In this document: positions 33,476-45,227 of the stretch, one piece after another
How positions within the stretch are numbered: position 1 is the first letter of the stretch
Layout of the letters: each line of letters starts with the position of its first letter
Assembly: GCF_018130785.1 (NCBI RefSeq)
Contig: NZ_JAFCJT010000006.1
Location: 186,001 to 250,000 of the forward strand
Direction: 5' to 3'
From: Bradyrhizobium liaoningense
Lineage (GTDB): Bacteria; Pseudomonadota; Alphaproteobacteria; Rhizobiales; Xanthobacteraceae
DNA length: 64,000 bases
Position numbers and translations under genes: made by a program
The notes under the pieces: model-generated
Told to the model about the DNA's origin: nothing
Databases searched by the model: none
The model's input: the letters and a program-made list of their open reading frames with translations, nothing else

Positions 33476-35332
33476 CTATTCTCTCGACCGCGTCGTGCCG
33501 TTGTCTTCAGACCCCTGCCTGCGCAAAAAGCCCTCGACATCCGCCTGCACCGAATAGGGCGTCGGGATCGGATCGCCCGCGGCATCGACCGCGGTGTCGA
33601 GAGAGCGGCGCAGCATCCGCGCCAGCTCGGCCTTGCGGTAGGGTTTTGCCAGAAGCGGCGCGCCCATGGTGGCGTGTCCCGGCCCATGCGGGGCGTCGTA
33701 GGCATAGCCCGACGTGAACAGCACCCGTAACGAAGGCCGCGCGGCCACCATCTCGTCGGCGAGCTCGCGTCCATTCAAGGCGCCGGCCATCACGATATCG
33801 GTGAACAGCAGATCGAACGGCGTGCCCTGGGCCACGATGGCGAGCGCGTCGGCCGCGTTGACGGCGGGGATGACCTTGTAGCCGAGGCTTTCGAGCTGGA
33901 CCGTGACATATTGGCGGACGTCGCGATCGTCCTCGACGCAAAGGATGGTTTCCGTCCCGCCCACGATCTTGCGTTCGTCGTAACCCGTCGGCCGAAGCGT
34001 ACTGGTCTCGGCCTTCGGCAGGTAGATCGTGAAAATCGTGCCGCGGCCTTCTTCGGAAGTGACCTTGATGCCGCCGCCGGACTGCTTGACGAAACCGAAC
34101 ACCATGCTGAGACCGAGCCCGGTGCCCTTGCCGACCTCCTTGGTCGAGAAGAACGGATCGAAGATGCGTTCGAGAATGGCTTGCGGAATACCCGCGCCGG
34201 TGTCGGCGATCTCGATCTCGACATAGTCGCCGGCATAGCCGGCGCCCACGGCCACGGCCTCGCGCACGCCGAACACCACGTTGCGCGTCGTCAGCGCGAG
34301 CTTGCCGCCGTCCAGCATCGCGTCGCGGGCGTTGATCGCGAGATTGAGCAGCGCCGAGCTCAGCTGGCCGCGGTCGGCGAAAGCCAGCCAGACGTTGCGG
34401 TCGAGCCTGGTTGCGATCTCGATCTTCTTGTCGAAGGTCGCCAGCAGCAGCTTTGCGACCTCTTCGAGCAGTTCGTTGACGTCGATCTCGGCCGGCTGGA
34501 GCGCCTGCTTGCGGGCAAAGGACAACAGGCTCGACGTCAGCGCGGCGCCGCGATCAGCCGCTTCGCTGATCAGCTTGGTGATGGTCGCAAGCGGCGGGTT
34601 GTCCTTCACGGCGTCGGCGAGGATCTCGATCGTGCCCGTGATCACGGTGAGCATGTTGTTGAATTCGTGTGCGATGCCGCCGGTGAGCTGGCCGACCGCT
34701 TCCATCTTCTGCGCCTGGATCAGCTGCTCCTCGGCGGCGCGCTTCTGGGTAACGTCCTTGACGAAGTTGTTGATGACGGTGCGTCCGCCGAGCTGGAGCG
34801 TGGTGCTCGACGCTTCGATCAGGATCTGGTCACCGTTCCGGTGCAGCAGGGTCGCCTCGAACCGGATCCCGATCGGCGTATTCGACAGCTCGGGCAAAAG
34901 CCGCATCATGCGTTGCCTGAAACCGTCGCGGAGCGGCTCGGCGATGAGGAGGTTGACGACGTCGGCGCCGAGCGCCTCCTTGCGCGTCCATCCGGTCAGG
35001 GCTTCGGCCTGAACACTCCACTCCAGGACGATGCCGTTCGCATCGGTCTGAACGAAGGCGTCGAGCGCGGTCTTGATGATGGCCTGGGTCATCTGTGCGC
35101 TGGCTTGCGCCTGCTCGGCCAGTTGCGCGGCGGCGCGTTTTTCCTGCATCGTTTCGATCGCGCGCGTGCACAGACGCGCGAGCAGTACCACAACGAGGCC
35201 GCTTGCCAGCAAAGCGACGATCTGAGCAAAGCCGAACCCGGTTCCGGTCACGGCATAGGAGGCGAGGAGGGCCGCGGCGGTCACGATGACCTGCGCGGCC
35301 ATCGCGAGTGTCAGAAGCGGCCTGAGTTTCAT
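33476..35332 (-). CDS. Hybrid sensor histidine kinase/response regulator
   Basis: 618 residues. Two membrane helices (about 10-55) are followed by a PAS domain (about 90-210; ALDAFVQTDANGIVLEWSVQAEALTGW), HisKA with the phosphorylated His in GGIAHEFNNMLTVI, HATPase with NLAINARDAM, DTGAGIP and GKGTGLGLSMV, and a C-terminal receiver (ILCVEDDRDVRQY, the Asp in LLFTDIVM). It shows no periplasmic sensor domain, so the signal is probably sensed by the PAS or membrane part. No separate response regulator gene is adjacent. Confidence 0.93.
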   Translation of the reverse strand: MKLRPLLTLAMAAQVIVTAAALLASYAVTGTGFGFAQIVALLASGLVVVLLARLCTRAIETMQEKRAAAQLAEQAQASAQMTQAIIKTALDAFVQTDANGIVLEWSVQAEALTGWTRKEALGADVVNLLIAEPLRDGFRQRMMRLLPELSNTPIGIRFEATLLHRNGDQILIEASSTTLQLGGRTVINNFVKDVTQKRAAEEQLIQAQKMEAVGQLTGGIAHEFNNMLTVITGTIEILADAVKDNPPLATITKLISEAADRGAALTSSLLSFARKQALQPAEIDVNELLEEVAKLLLATFDKKIEIATRLDRNVWLAFADRGQLSSALLNLAINARDAMLDGGKLALTTRNVVFGVREAVAVGAGYAGDYVEIEIADTGAGIPQAILERIFDPFFSTKEVGKGTGLGLSMVFGFVKQSGGGIKVTSEEGRGTIFTIYLPKAETSTLRPTGYDERKIVGGTETILCVEDDRDVRQYVTVQLESLGYKVIPAVNAADALAIVAQGTPFDLLFTDIVMAGALNGRELADEMVAARPSLRVLFTSGYAYDAPHGPGHATMGAPLLAKPYRKAELARMLRRSLDTAVDAAGDPIPTPYSVQADVEGFLRRQGSEDNGTTRSRE

Positions 35333-35464
35333 GGTCTCACACCAACGACGTCAATCGCGGAGCCTCGTGTCCGTTCTGTAGCTTGCTCCGGCTCCACGTG
35401 AGCTACAGACTCCGTGCGCCCGCGTCGAGGGGCAATTTCCGGATGTGTGATAGCTTTCCTCTCT

Positions 35465-36097
35465 TCAACCTGCCGGCGAATCGGTCTGGCGCAGCGTCGT
35501 GACCCAGATCACACGCGCAGCCTGCTGGGTCGGGTTGTCGAACATGTGCGGCACGACGCTTGGAAAACGGAAACTGTCGCCGGCCTCGAGCAGATGAGCC
35601 TGGTGGTCGAGCCACAGCCGCAGGCTGCCGGACAGGATGTAACCGGCCTTCTCGCCGGTGTGCTGCAAGAAGTCGGTGCCGGACGAGGCGCCGGGGTTGA
35701 GCGTCAGCTCATAGAGTTCGAGCTGGCCATTGTCTGCCGGCGTCAGCGCTTCCTTGACGACGCCGCTGGCAGTGAGCCGCAGCAGGCGCCGGCTGTTCTT
35801 GCGCACGATGTAGCGCTGCACGTCGGCGGGATCGCTGGTCTCGAAGAAGTAGGAGATGGGAACGTCGAGCGCGATGCTGAGCAGGCGGAGCGTGCGGATC
35901 GACGGCATGGCGCGCGCGCGTTCGAGCTGGCTGATCATGCCGTTGGAGAGCCCGGTCTTGTTGGCGACGTCCTGGATCGAGAGGCCGGCGCGCTGACGCA
36001 GCAGCCGCACGGTTTCGCCGAGCCGCTGGTCGACCGCATCGTCGGCCTCGATCGCCGGGGCGTCCTTCGGACCGTTCGTCTCGCTGCGACCATCCAT
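35465..36097 (-). CDS. XRE family regulator with C-terminal cupin
   Basis: 210 residues. An N-terminal helix-turn-helix (RAGLSIQDVANKTGLSNGMI, then SQLER) is joined to a cupin sensor domain (LNPGASSGTDFLQHTGEKAG). The architecture is that of PuuR-type regulators, which often control amine and amino-acid uptake and catabolism. It is divergent from the ABC/oxidase operon beginning at 36315, with a candidate operator between them, so it is the likely local regulator. Confidence 0.92.
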   Translation of the reverse strand: MDGRSETNGPKDAPAIEADDAVDQRLGETVRLLRQRAGLSIQDVANKTGLSNGMISQLERARAMPSIRTLRLLSIALDVPISYFFETSDPADVQRYIVRKNSRRLLRLTASGVVKEALTPADNGQLELYELTLNPGASSGTDFLQHTGEKAGYILSGSLRLWLDHQAHLLEAGDSFRFPSVVPHMFDNPTQQAARVIWVTTLRQTDSPAG

Positions 36098-36198
36098 GTC
36101 GCTCTCCCATGCATCATCTCAGCCCCGGACCGCATCGGACCTGAGCTTCAGTCGGAGTGAAAAGGTCGCGCATCCTAGCAATGTGATTGACAGCTGTA

Positions 36199-36226
36199 TT
36201 TAGTCATGATGAAATTTTGACTGAAA
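36199..36226. promoter_or_regulatory. Candidate operator between XRE-cupin and ABC operon
   Basis: TTTAGTCA (36199-36206) and TGACTGAAA (36218-36226) form an inverted repeat with one extra base in one arm and 11 bases between. It sits in an AT-rich patch of the 217-bp divergent region, about 90 bp before the binding-protein start. It is a plausible site for the XRE-cupin protein. Confidence 0.4.
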
Positions 36227-36314
36227 AATTTAGAAGCACTAAAGCCCACTCCTGTCCCTTTGCCGGGGTCTCGGGGCGCGGGAGAGGTGCCGCGTGCGGG
36301 AACGGAGACTGGTC

Positions 36315-38003
36315 ATGGCAGATGACACCGGCAAGTTCGGCGTGGGCGGACTGCATGTTGGCATTCCGAATCGCCGACAATTCTTCCAGCTCGGCGCGGG
36401 CGCCGCGGCGGGATGGACCCTTGCAGGCAACGCGTTCGCGCAAACGGAACGCCCGACCAATCCGCCGGACAAGCCGCGCGGGCAGGTGATCGCGGCGCTG
36501 TCGCAGGAGCCGACCGTCTTCCATCCGTTGATGCCGGGGATCGAGGTCGACCAGGGCATCTGGTGGCAGGTGTTCTCGCCGCTGTGGTTCATCGAACCCG
36601 ACGGCAAGTTCGTCCCTGATCTCGCGCGCGAAGTCCCGACCGTCGAGAATGGCGGCCTGTCGGCCGATGGCCTGACCTGGAAGATCAAGCTGCGCAGCGA
36701 CGTGAAATGGCACGACGGCACGCCGTTCACGGCCGAGGACGTCAAGTTCTCGCTTGAGCTGATCAACAATCCCGATTTCCGCGTCCGCAACCGCGTTGGC
36801 CACAACCTCGTCAAGGACATCAAGGTCGTCGCGCCCGACGAGATCCACTGGCGGATGGAGGCTCCCTATTCGCCCTACATGTCGATCCTGTCGCTCACCT
36901 TCATCGTGCCGAAGCACATCCTGGAGAAGCTGTCGGATCCGAACGCCTCGCCGTTCCACAATGCGCCTGTCGGCACCGGGCCGTTCCGCTGGGGCGAGCG
37001 CGTGCCCGGCGACCACATTCAATTGAATGCCCACGTCGGCTATCACGGCAAGGGACCTTACGTCGAACGCGTGGTCTTCAAATACATTCCTGATCTCACC
37101 GTGCTCTACACCCAGTTCCGCACGGGGCAGGTCGACTACACCGGCCTGCAAGGCATCTTGCCGAACTTCGTGCAGGAGGCGAAGACGCTGAAGGGGCGAA
37201 AGATCTTCGTCTCGGCGACGTCCTCGGTGGAACACGTCGCGCCCAACCTGGAATTCGGGCCCTTTGCCGATCGCACGGTGCGTGAGGCGCTTTACCTTGC
37301 CATCAACAAGCAGGCGATCATCGATGCGCTGAACTACGGCCTGCCGACGCAGACTGAAAGCTTTGTGCCGCAACAGGCGTGGTCGTTCCAGCAGGGCCTG
37401 CCGCAGCACAAATACGATCCAGCCAAGGCCAACGCGCTGCTCGACGCGGCCGGGTGGACGCGCGGCTCCGGCGGCATTCGCGAGAAGGGTGGGGTCAAGC
37501 TCGAATTCACCAACTCGACGACGTCAGGCAATGCGGTGCGCGAACAGACCCAGCAGCTCCTGATCCAGGACTGGCGCGCGATCGGCGCGGCGATGCGCGT
37601 CAACAACATGCCCGCCGCCGTGATCTGGGGCGATTTCTGGCAGCAGTCGAAATTCAATTCGGTGCTGGTGTCCGTGAACTTCATGCTCGGCAGCGACCCT
37701 GACGTCACGCCGCGCTTCGGCTCCGGTGCGATTCCCGCCAAGGGCGGCCGCGGCTACAACACCTACCAGTACAACAGCGCCGAGGCCGATCGCCTGCTCG
37801 CCGAAGGCGCCAAACAGTTCGATCTCGCCCAGCGCAAGACGACCTATGGCGATCTGCAAAAGCTGATCCGCAACGACCTCGCCATCCTGCCGCTGTTCCA
37901 GGGTTTTATCGCCGAGGGCGTGAAGGAAGGGCTGCAAGGCTTCCGCCCCAACATCAACACCTCGATCAATTGCTGGAACATCCGCGAATGGTACTGGGCC
38001 TGA
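36315..38003 (+). CDS. Peptide/opine-type ABC substrate-binding protein (SBP_bac_5), Tat signal
   Basis: 562 residues from MADDTGKFG; an ATG at 36294 adds seven residues. A twin-arginine signal (NRRQFFQLGAGAAAGWTLAG, cut near NAFAQ) shows export in folded form. The mature part is an SBP_bac_5 protein: PLWFIEPDGKFVPDLA, LRSDVKWHDGTPFTAEDVKF, APVGTGPFRW. It should catch a peptide, opine or other amino compound in the periplasm for the permeases that follow. First gene of a six-gene plus-strand unit. Confidence 0.94.
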   Translation: MADDTGKFGVGGLHVGIPNRRQFFQLGAGAAAGWTLAGNAFAQTERPTNPPDKPRGQVIAALSQEPTVFHPLMPGIEVDQGIWWQVFSPLWFIEPDGKFVPDLAREVPTVENGGLSADGLTWKIKLRSDVKWHDGTPFTAEDVKFSLELINNPDFRVRNRVGHNLVKDIKVVAPDEIHWRMEAPYSPYMSILSLTFIVPKHILEKLSDPNASPFHNAPVGTGPFRWGERVPGDHIQLNAHVGYHGKGPYVERVVFKYIPDLTVLYTQFRTGQVDYTGLQGILPNFVQEAKTLKGRKIFVSATSSVEHVAPNLEFGPFADRTVREALYLAINKQAIIDALNYGLPTQTESFVPQQAWSFQQGLPQHKYDPAKANALLDAAGWTRGSGGIREKGGVKLEFTNSTTSGNAVREQTQQLLIQDWRAIGAAMRVNNMPAAVIWGDFWQQSKFNSVLVSVNFMLGSDPDVTPRFGSGAIPAKGGRGYNTYQYNSAEADRLLAEGAKQFDLAQRKTTYGDLQKLIRNDLAILPLFQGFIAEGVKEGLQGFRPNINTSINCWNIREWYWA

Positions 38004-38030
38004 TGCCTCAGGCTCGCTGGATCGCCTGAG

Positions 38031-38981
38031 ATGGCCCGTTACGTCGTCAACCGTCTGGCGCAGGCGGTCATGCTGCTGGTGATCGTCTCCGCGATCGGCT
38101 TCGCCCTGCTGCATCTGGCGCCCGGCGGCCCGCTGTCGCAATTCGCGGCCTCCGCGCAGATGACGCAGGAGGATCTCGACCGCGTCACCAGGCAGCTCGG
38201 CCTCGATCGTCCGCTGCCGATCCAGTATCTCGACTGGTTCGGCCGCATGTTGAAGGGCGACTGGGGCAAGTCCTATCGCGACGGCGAAGCGGTGCTGTCG
38301 GTGATCTCCTCGCATCTCGGCGCGACGCTGGAGCTGATGACGACGGCGACCATCATCGCAGTGCTGCTCGGCGGTTGGATCGGCATACTCGGCGCGCTCC
38401 GGCGATACTCGCTGTTCGACTCGCTCGCCACCGTCGGCGCCATGATCGCGCTGTCGATCCCGACCTTCTGGTTCGGCCTCGTCGCCATCTACGTATTCTC
38501 CGTCAAGCTCGGCTGGCTGCCGGCCGGCAACCGCCAGACCATCGGCGACGGCTCCTTCCTCGACCTGCTGCATCATCTGATCGCACCGGCGCTGGTGCTG
38601 GCGCTGGTCGAGACCGCGATGTGGGGCCGCTTCATGCGCTCCTCCATGCTCGAGGTGATCAGCCAGGATTACATCCGCACCGCGCGCGCCAAGGGCATGC
38701 CGGAATGGCGCATTCTCACGGTGCACGCGCTGCGCAACGCGCTGCTGCCGATGATCACGGTGGCCGGCCTCCAGTTTCCGACGCTGCTCGGCGGTGCGCT
38801 GGTCGCCGAGACGGTGTTCACCTGGCCCGGCATGGGCCGGCTGTTCCTGGATTCCATCGGCTACCGCGACTATCCCGTGGTGATGGGCATCCTGATGTTC
38901 TCGGCGACGATGGTGTTGATCGGCTCGCTGCTCGCCGACATCCTCTATGCCGTCGTCGATCCGCGCATCCGGGTGGGCTAG
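38031..38981 (+). CDS. Dpp-type ABC permease, DppB-like
   Basis: 316 residues, about six membrane helices. The first helix MARYVVNRLAQAVMLLVIVS and the loop LGLDRPLPIQYLDWFG are typical of DppB/OppB, and the ATPase-contact EAA loop is RTARAKGMPEWRI. It starts 28 bp after the binding-protein stop and its stop is two bases from the start of the next permease. Confidence 0.95.
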   Translation: MARYVVNRLAQAVMLLVIVSAIGFALLHLAPGGPLSQFAASAQMTQEDLDRVTRQLGLDRPLPIQYLDWFGRMLKGDWGKSYRDGEAVLSVISSHLGATLELMTTATIIAVLLGGWIGILGALRRYSLFDSLATVGAMIALSIPTFWFGLVAIYVFSVKLGWLPAGNRQTIGDGSFLDLLHHLIAPALVLALVETAMWGRFMRSSMLEVISQDYIRTARAKGMPEWRILTVHALRNALLPMITVAGLQFPTLLGGALVAETVFTWPGMGRLFLDSIGYRDYPVVMGILMFSATMVLIGSLLADILYAVVDPRIRVG

Positions 38982-38983
38982 GG

Positions 38984-39859
38984 ATGACGGCTGCGACTCT
39001 CTCGACCGTTCAGCTCGCGCCCGGCCAGGCCGCATGGCGGCGCTTTCGCCGGCACCGGCTTGCGCTCGCCGGTGCTGTCATCATTCTGGTGCTCGTCCTC
39101 GGTTCGGCGTTCGGTCCTTATCTGCTGCCGTTCGACGACACCTATATCGACATCATGAAGCGGTTCGCGCCGCCTCTGTCCGGCGCACACATCCTCGGCA
39201 CCGACGAGCTCGGCCGCGACGTGCTGGCGCGACTGATGATGGGCGGGCGCGTCTCGCTTTCGATCGGCATCGTCGCGATGGTGATCGCGATGGCGGTCGG
39301 TGTCGTCGTCGGTGCTTTCGCTGGCTTCTATGGCGGCGTGGTCGGCGCGGTGCTGATGCGGCTGGTCGATGCCGTGCTGTGTTTTCCGACCATCTTCCTG
39401 CTGCTCGCGCTCGCTGCGCTCACCGAGCCCGGTCTCGTCACCACCACCATCCTGATCGCGGCCACCGCGTGGATGGCCGTGGCCCGCGTCGTCGAAGCCC
39501 AGGTGCGCTCGCTGCGGGAGCGCGAGTTCGCGGTCGCCGCGCTCGCCTTCGGCTCGTCGAACCTGCGGATCATGTTCCGCGAGCTCGTGCCCAACGCGAT
39601 CGCGCCGATCGTGGTGGCCGCGACGCTGAACGTCGCCAAGGCGATCCTGCTCGAATCCTATGTCAGCTATCTCGGCTACGGCATCCAGCCGCCGGCTGCG
39701 AGCTGGGGCAACATGCTCAACAACGCGCAGATCTATCTCACCAGCGCGCCGTGGCTTGCGATCGCGCCGGGCGTCGCCATCACGCTGGCAGTCACGAGCT
39801 TCAACTTCCTCGGCGATGGCCTGCGCGACGCGCTCGATCCGCGCCTGAACATCCCATGA
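38984..39859 (+). CDS. Dpp-type ABC permease, DppC-like
   Basis: 291 residues from MTAATLSTV; the frame is open far upstream to 38375, but that stretch is inside the other permease. The DppC marks are the N-terminal WRRFRRHRLALAGAVIIL, the loop LGTDELGRDVLARLMMGGR, and the EAA loop FAVAALAFGSSNLRIMFREL. It pairs with the DppB-like protein to form the channel. The gap to the previous stop is two bases, so translation is probably coupled. Confidence 0.95.
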   Translation: MTAATLSTVQLAPGQAAWRRFRRHRLALAGAVIILVLVLGSAFGPYLLPFDDTYIDIMKRFAPPLSGAHILGTDELGRDVLARLMMGGRVSLSIGIVAMVIAMAVGVVVGAFAGFYGGVVGAVLMRLVDAVLCFPTIFLLLALAALTEPGLVTTTILIAATAWMAVARVVEAQVRSLREREFAVAALAFGSSNLRIMFRELVPNAIAPIVVAATLNVAKAILLESYVSYLGYGIQPPAASWGNMLNNAQIYLTSAPWLAIAPGVAITLAVTSFNFLGDGLRDALDPRLNIP

Positions 39860-39895
39860 CAAGATCTCGATCGAACTGACCTCCAGGAGTGTCCC

Positions 39896-41224
39896 ATGTC
39901 CCCGCCGCTCACCCGTATAAACAGCGACGAACGCCTGCCGGCGCAGGCGGATGTCGTCGTCATCGGCGGCGGTGTGATCGGCGTCTCGGCGGCCTATCAT
40001 CTCGCGAAGAAGGGCCTCTCGGTTGCCCTCGTCGAGAAAGGCCATGTCGGCGGCGAGCAGTCGAGCCGCAATTGGGGCTGGTGCCGCCAGCAGGGCCGCG
40101 CCCGTGAGGAGATCCCGCTGGCCCGCGAAGCGCTGCGGCTGTGGGAGGATATGCAGAACGACGCAGGTGTTGATGCCGGCTTCCGCCGCACCGGCGTGCT
40201 GTTCCTGACCAAAAGCAAGGACGAGCTGGCCAGTTGGGAGCGATGGGCCGCAACTGCGCGCGAGATGCAGGTCCACTCGACCGTCCTGACGCCGGCGGAA
40301 GTCGCCGAGCGCCTGCCCGGCAATTCCGAGAAATGGGTCGGCGGCCTGCACACGCCGAGCGACGGGCGCGCCGAGCCGTCGATGGCCGTGCCCGCGCTGG
40401 GCACCGCTGCACGCAAGCACGGCGTCACCATCCATCAGGGCTGCGCTGCACGCGGGCTGGAGACGACCGGCGGACGAGTCAGCGCCGTCGTCACCGAGAA
40501 GGGCACCATTCGCACCCAGTCCGTGCTGCTGTCGGGCGGAGCGTGGTCGTCGCTGTTCTGCCGCCGTCACGGCATCGAGCTGCCGATCGGCCTCGTCAAC
40601 GCCACCGCATGCCGAACCACGCCGGGACCGGAGATCACATCCGGCGCCCTCGGCACCGACTTCTACTGCATCCGCCGCCGCCTCGACGGCGGCTTTACAC
40701 TCGCACTGCGCAACCGGGGCACGGTCGAGCTGTCGCCAGACCTGTTTCGCTACGCGCGCACCTTCTGGCCGACCTATCTGCATCGCAAGAACGGGCTGAA
40801 ATTGTCATTCGGCAAGTCGTTCTTCGACCAGATCGTGCGCGGCACGAGCTGGAGTTTTGACAAGCCATCGCCGTTCGAGACCGAGCGCGTGCGCGATCCC
40901 GAACCGGACATGTCGCTGGTCAATGCGGCGCTCGCTTCGCTGATCAAGTCGAACCCCGAATTGAAGGATATCGAGATCGCGGAAGCCTGGGGCGGCACGA
41001 TCGACTGCACGCCCGACACGATCCCAGTGATCTCGCCGGTGGACGCGCTGCCGGGCTTCTTCCTCGCGACCGGCTTCTCCGGTCATGGATTTGGCATCGG
41101 GCCTGCCGCAGGCAAGCTCGCCGCCGACATCGTCACCGGCGCGACGCCGCTGGTCGATCCGGTGGCCTACAGCCACAAACGCATGATCGACGGCCGGCGG
41201 CTCGCGCCGGTCAGCCCGTTCTGA
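39896..41224 (+). CDS. FAD-dependent oxidoreductase (DAO family)
   Basis: 442 residues. The FAD-binding start is ADVVVIGGGVIGVSAAYHLA, followed by EKGHVGGEQSSRNWGWCR and a C-terminal ATGFSGHGFGIGPAAGKL, the usual end of DadA/glycine oxidase-type enzymes. It should oxidise an amino or N-alkyl-amino acid to an oxoacid. It is placed between the permease and ATPase genes of an ABC importer, so its substrate is probably the imported compound or a product of it. The physiological electron acceptor is unknown. Confidence 0.92.
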   Translation: MSPPLTRINSDERLPAQADVVVIGGGVIGVSAAYHLAKKGLSVALVEKGHVGGEQSSRNWGWCRQQGRAREEIPLAREALRLWEDMQNDAGVDAGFRRTGVLFLTKSKDELASWERWAATAREMQVHSTVLTPAEVAERLPGNSEKWVGGLHTPSDGRAEPSMAVPALGTAARKHGVTIHQGCAARGLETTGGRVSAVVTEKGTIRTQSVLLSGGAWSSLFCRRHGIELPIGLVNATACRTTPGPEITSGALGTDFYCIRRRLDGGFTLALRNRGTVELSPDLFRYARTFWPTYLHRKNGLKLSFGKSFFDQIVRGTSWSFDKPSPFETERVRDPEPDMSLVNAALASLIKSNPELKDIEIAEAWGGTIDCTPDTIPVISPVDALPGFFLATGFSGHGFGIGPAAGKLAADIVTGATPLVDPVAYSHKRMIDGRRLAPVSPF

Positions 41225-41237
41225 GAGCTGTGGCGGC

Positions 41238-42164
41238 ATGAGCGTTCTCTACAAGGCCAACATGGTGCGCGGTGCGGAGTGGGTGCGCTTCTTCGCGGAA
41301 CGCGCGCCCGATGTGCCGTTCCGGCTCTGGCCCGACATCGGTAACCCCGCGGACGTGCGCTATCTCGTGGCCTGGGTGCCGCCTGACGACATCGCGACGA
41401 CCTTCCCCAATCTTGAGCTGGTCTTCTCGGTTGGCGCTGGCGTCGATCAGTTCGATACCACCAAGGTCCCGGCGCACATTCCGCTGGTCCGTATGCTCGA
41501 GCCCGGCATCGCCGAAACCATGGTGGAATACGTCACCATGGCTGTGCTTGGCCTGCATCGCGATCTCCTGCACTTCATCAATCAGCAGAAGGAGCAGGTC
41601 TGGCGCGAGATCCGGATCACGCCGGCCAAGCGTCGGCGCGTCGGCGTGATGGGGCTCGGCCAGCTCGGCCAGGCCGTGCTCGATCGCCTCAGGGCGTTCG
41701 GCTTTCCGTTGCTCGGCTGGAATCGTTCGCCGCGCGAGATCGAGGGCGCTACCTGCTATGCGGGCGCTGACGCCTTGCCGGAGTTTCTGGCGCAGGCCGA
41801 CATTCTCGTCTGCCTGCTGCCGTTGACCGAGGAGACCCGCGGCATTCTCAACGCCGATTTGTTCGCGCGCCTGCCGCGTGGTGCGGGGCTCGTCAATGTC
41901 GGGCGCGGCCCGCATCTCGTCGAGTCCGACTTCCTCGCCGCACTCGACAGCGGCGCGCTGTCGGGCGCCGTGCTCGACGTCGCTGAGCCCGAACCGCTCC
42001 CGGCGGGCCATCCGTTCTGGAGCGATCCGCGCATTCTGCTGACGCCGCACAATGCCAGCATGACGACGCCGGATACGGCTGTCGATTTCGTGCTCGACGT
42101 CATCGCACGCCACCGCCGCGGCGAAGAGCTGCCGGGCCGTGTCGATCGCAGTCGTGGTTATTAG
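41238..42164 (+). CDS. Glyoxylate/hydroxypyruvate reductase A-like 2-hydroxyacid dehydrogenase
   Basis: 308 residues. The NAD(P) motif is VGVMGLGQLGQAVLDRL. The catalytic Arg is in VNVGRGPHLVE, Glu in DVAEPEPLP, and His in LLTPHNASMT. It is of the short GhrA type and reduces a 2-oxoacid such as glyoxylate. It follows the DAO-type oxidase by 13 bp, so it could reduce the oxoacid that the oxidase makes; that pairing is inference. Confidence 0.92.
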   Translation: MSVLYKANMVRGAEWVRFFAERAPDVPFRLWPDIGNPADVRYLVAWVPPDDIATTFPNLELVFSVGAGVDQFDTTKVPAHIPLVRMLEPGIAETMVEYVTMAVLGLHRDLLHFINQQKEQVWREIRITPAKRRRVGVMGLGQLGQAVLDRLRAFGFPLLGWNRSPREIEGATCYAGADALPEFLAQADILVCLLPLTEETRGILNADLFARLPRGAGLVNVGRGPHLVESDFLAALDSGALSGAVLDVAEPEPLPAGHPFWSDPRILLTPHNASMTTPDTAVDFVLDVIARHRRGEELPGRVDRSRGY

Positions 42165-42173
42165 AGTAATCGC

Positions 42174-44042
<1,869 letters not shown>

Positions 44043-44288
44043 CGCGAGCAAGCCGGCTGCGAATTCTTTCAAGAACGCACGATGAAATCGCGCGGTGACT
44101 TGCCCATCAGGTTAATGGTGTTGTCCTTGGCGATGCCGGGCCTCTGAAATCGCAATGAATTCACCTCGCCGCGATCGGTGCGGCAGCCTGTCACAACACT
44201 TCATGTTGATGCTGTGAAGGTGGACCGTTGGCCACCGATCCGATAATGCATCGACTCGGGAGGGCTGGGGAAAGCGTGCCTTTCCCGG

Positions 44289-45227
44289 ATGGAATTCTTG
44301 AAAATGACAGAAGCAGGAGTCTACGGGCAGAGGCTCGGGCGGGGCCTTCACGTGAAGGAAGCTCCGGTTCTGATCACACGGTCGCTGCGCAGCGCCGAGC
44401 TCGCGGTCACCGAAGTCCGCAATGACAAGCCGACGCCCGAATTTTCCGGCTCGTTGCCGGCGGAAGATGCTTACCTCGTCAGCCTGAAGCTCCGCGACTA
44501 TCCCGCCTGCGAATGTTGGGAGGAGGGTCGCTACGTCACAAGAGAGGATATTCGTGCGGGCGCGACCTACCTGTACGACCTCAAGCGCGACCCGCGCTAT
44601 GTGATCGACAAGCCGTTTCACTCGCTCTTCTTCTATTTGCCGCGCTCGGCCCTTCACGACATGGCGAGGCAACCGGGCGCGCCGCGCGTTGGCGAGCTCA
44701 GTTACGAGCCCGGTTTGGGCCATGACGACGGGGTTATCCGTCATATCGGCGCCACGTTGCGGGAAGGACTGCGTCAGCCTGACGAGACCAACCAGCTTTT
44801 CGTCGATCACATGATGCTCGCGCTCACCGCCCACGTCGCCCAGACCTATGGCGGGCTGAAGCCTGTCGCAGAGCCGAACCGCGGCGGCCTCGCGCGATGG
44901 CAGGTGAAGCGCGCCTGTGACCGGCTCGACTCCGATCTCTCAGGCAAGGTCGCGTTGGAGCAGATCGCGGCCGAGCTCGGCCTTTCGGTCAGCCACTTTT
45001 CACGCGCATTCCGGATCTCCACCGGCCTGCCGCCGCATCAATGGCTGCTGCGCCAGCGGGTGAAGGCGGCCACGCAGCTGATGACCGGCCGCAACCTGCC
45101 GTTGTCCGAGATTGCGATCTTGGCCGGATTTGCCAATCAAAGCCATTTCACGCGGGTGTTCTCGCAGATAGTCGGCGTCAGCCCGGGCGCTTGGCGCCGC
45201 GAAACCCATGGCGGGCGGGACGAGTAG
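44289..45227 (+). CDS. AraC family transcriptional regulator
   Basis: 312 residues. The N-terminal half is a weakly conserved cupin-like sensor (ATYLYDLKRDPRYVIDKPFHS, then LFFYLPRSAL). The C-terminal domain has QIAAELGLSVSHFSRAFRIS, the loop GLPPHQWLLRQRV, and EIAILAGFANQSHFTRVFSQ. It stands alone, 246 bp after the ABC operon and on the same strand. No target gene is apparent beside it. A start at MTEAGVY (44304) is also possible. Confidence 0.9.
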   Translation: MEFLKMTEAGVYGQRLGRGLHVKEAPVLITRSLRSAELAVTEVRNDKPTPEFSGSLPAEDAYLVSLKLRDYPACECWEEGRYVTREDIRAGATYLYDLKRDPRYVIDKPFHSLFFYLPRSALHDMARQPGAPRVGELSYEPGLGHDDGVIRHIGATLREGLRQPDETNQLFVDHMMLALTAHVAQTYGGLKPVAEPNRGGLARWQVKRACDRLDSDLSGKVALEQIAAELGLSVSHFSRAFRISTGLPPHQWLLRQRVKAATQLMTGRNLPLSEIAILAGFANQSHFTRVFSQIVGVSPGAWRRETHGGRDE

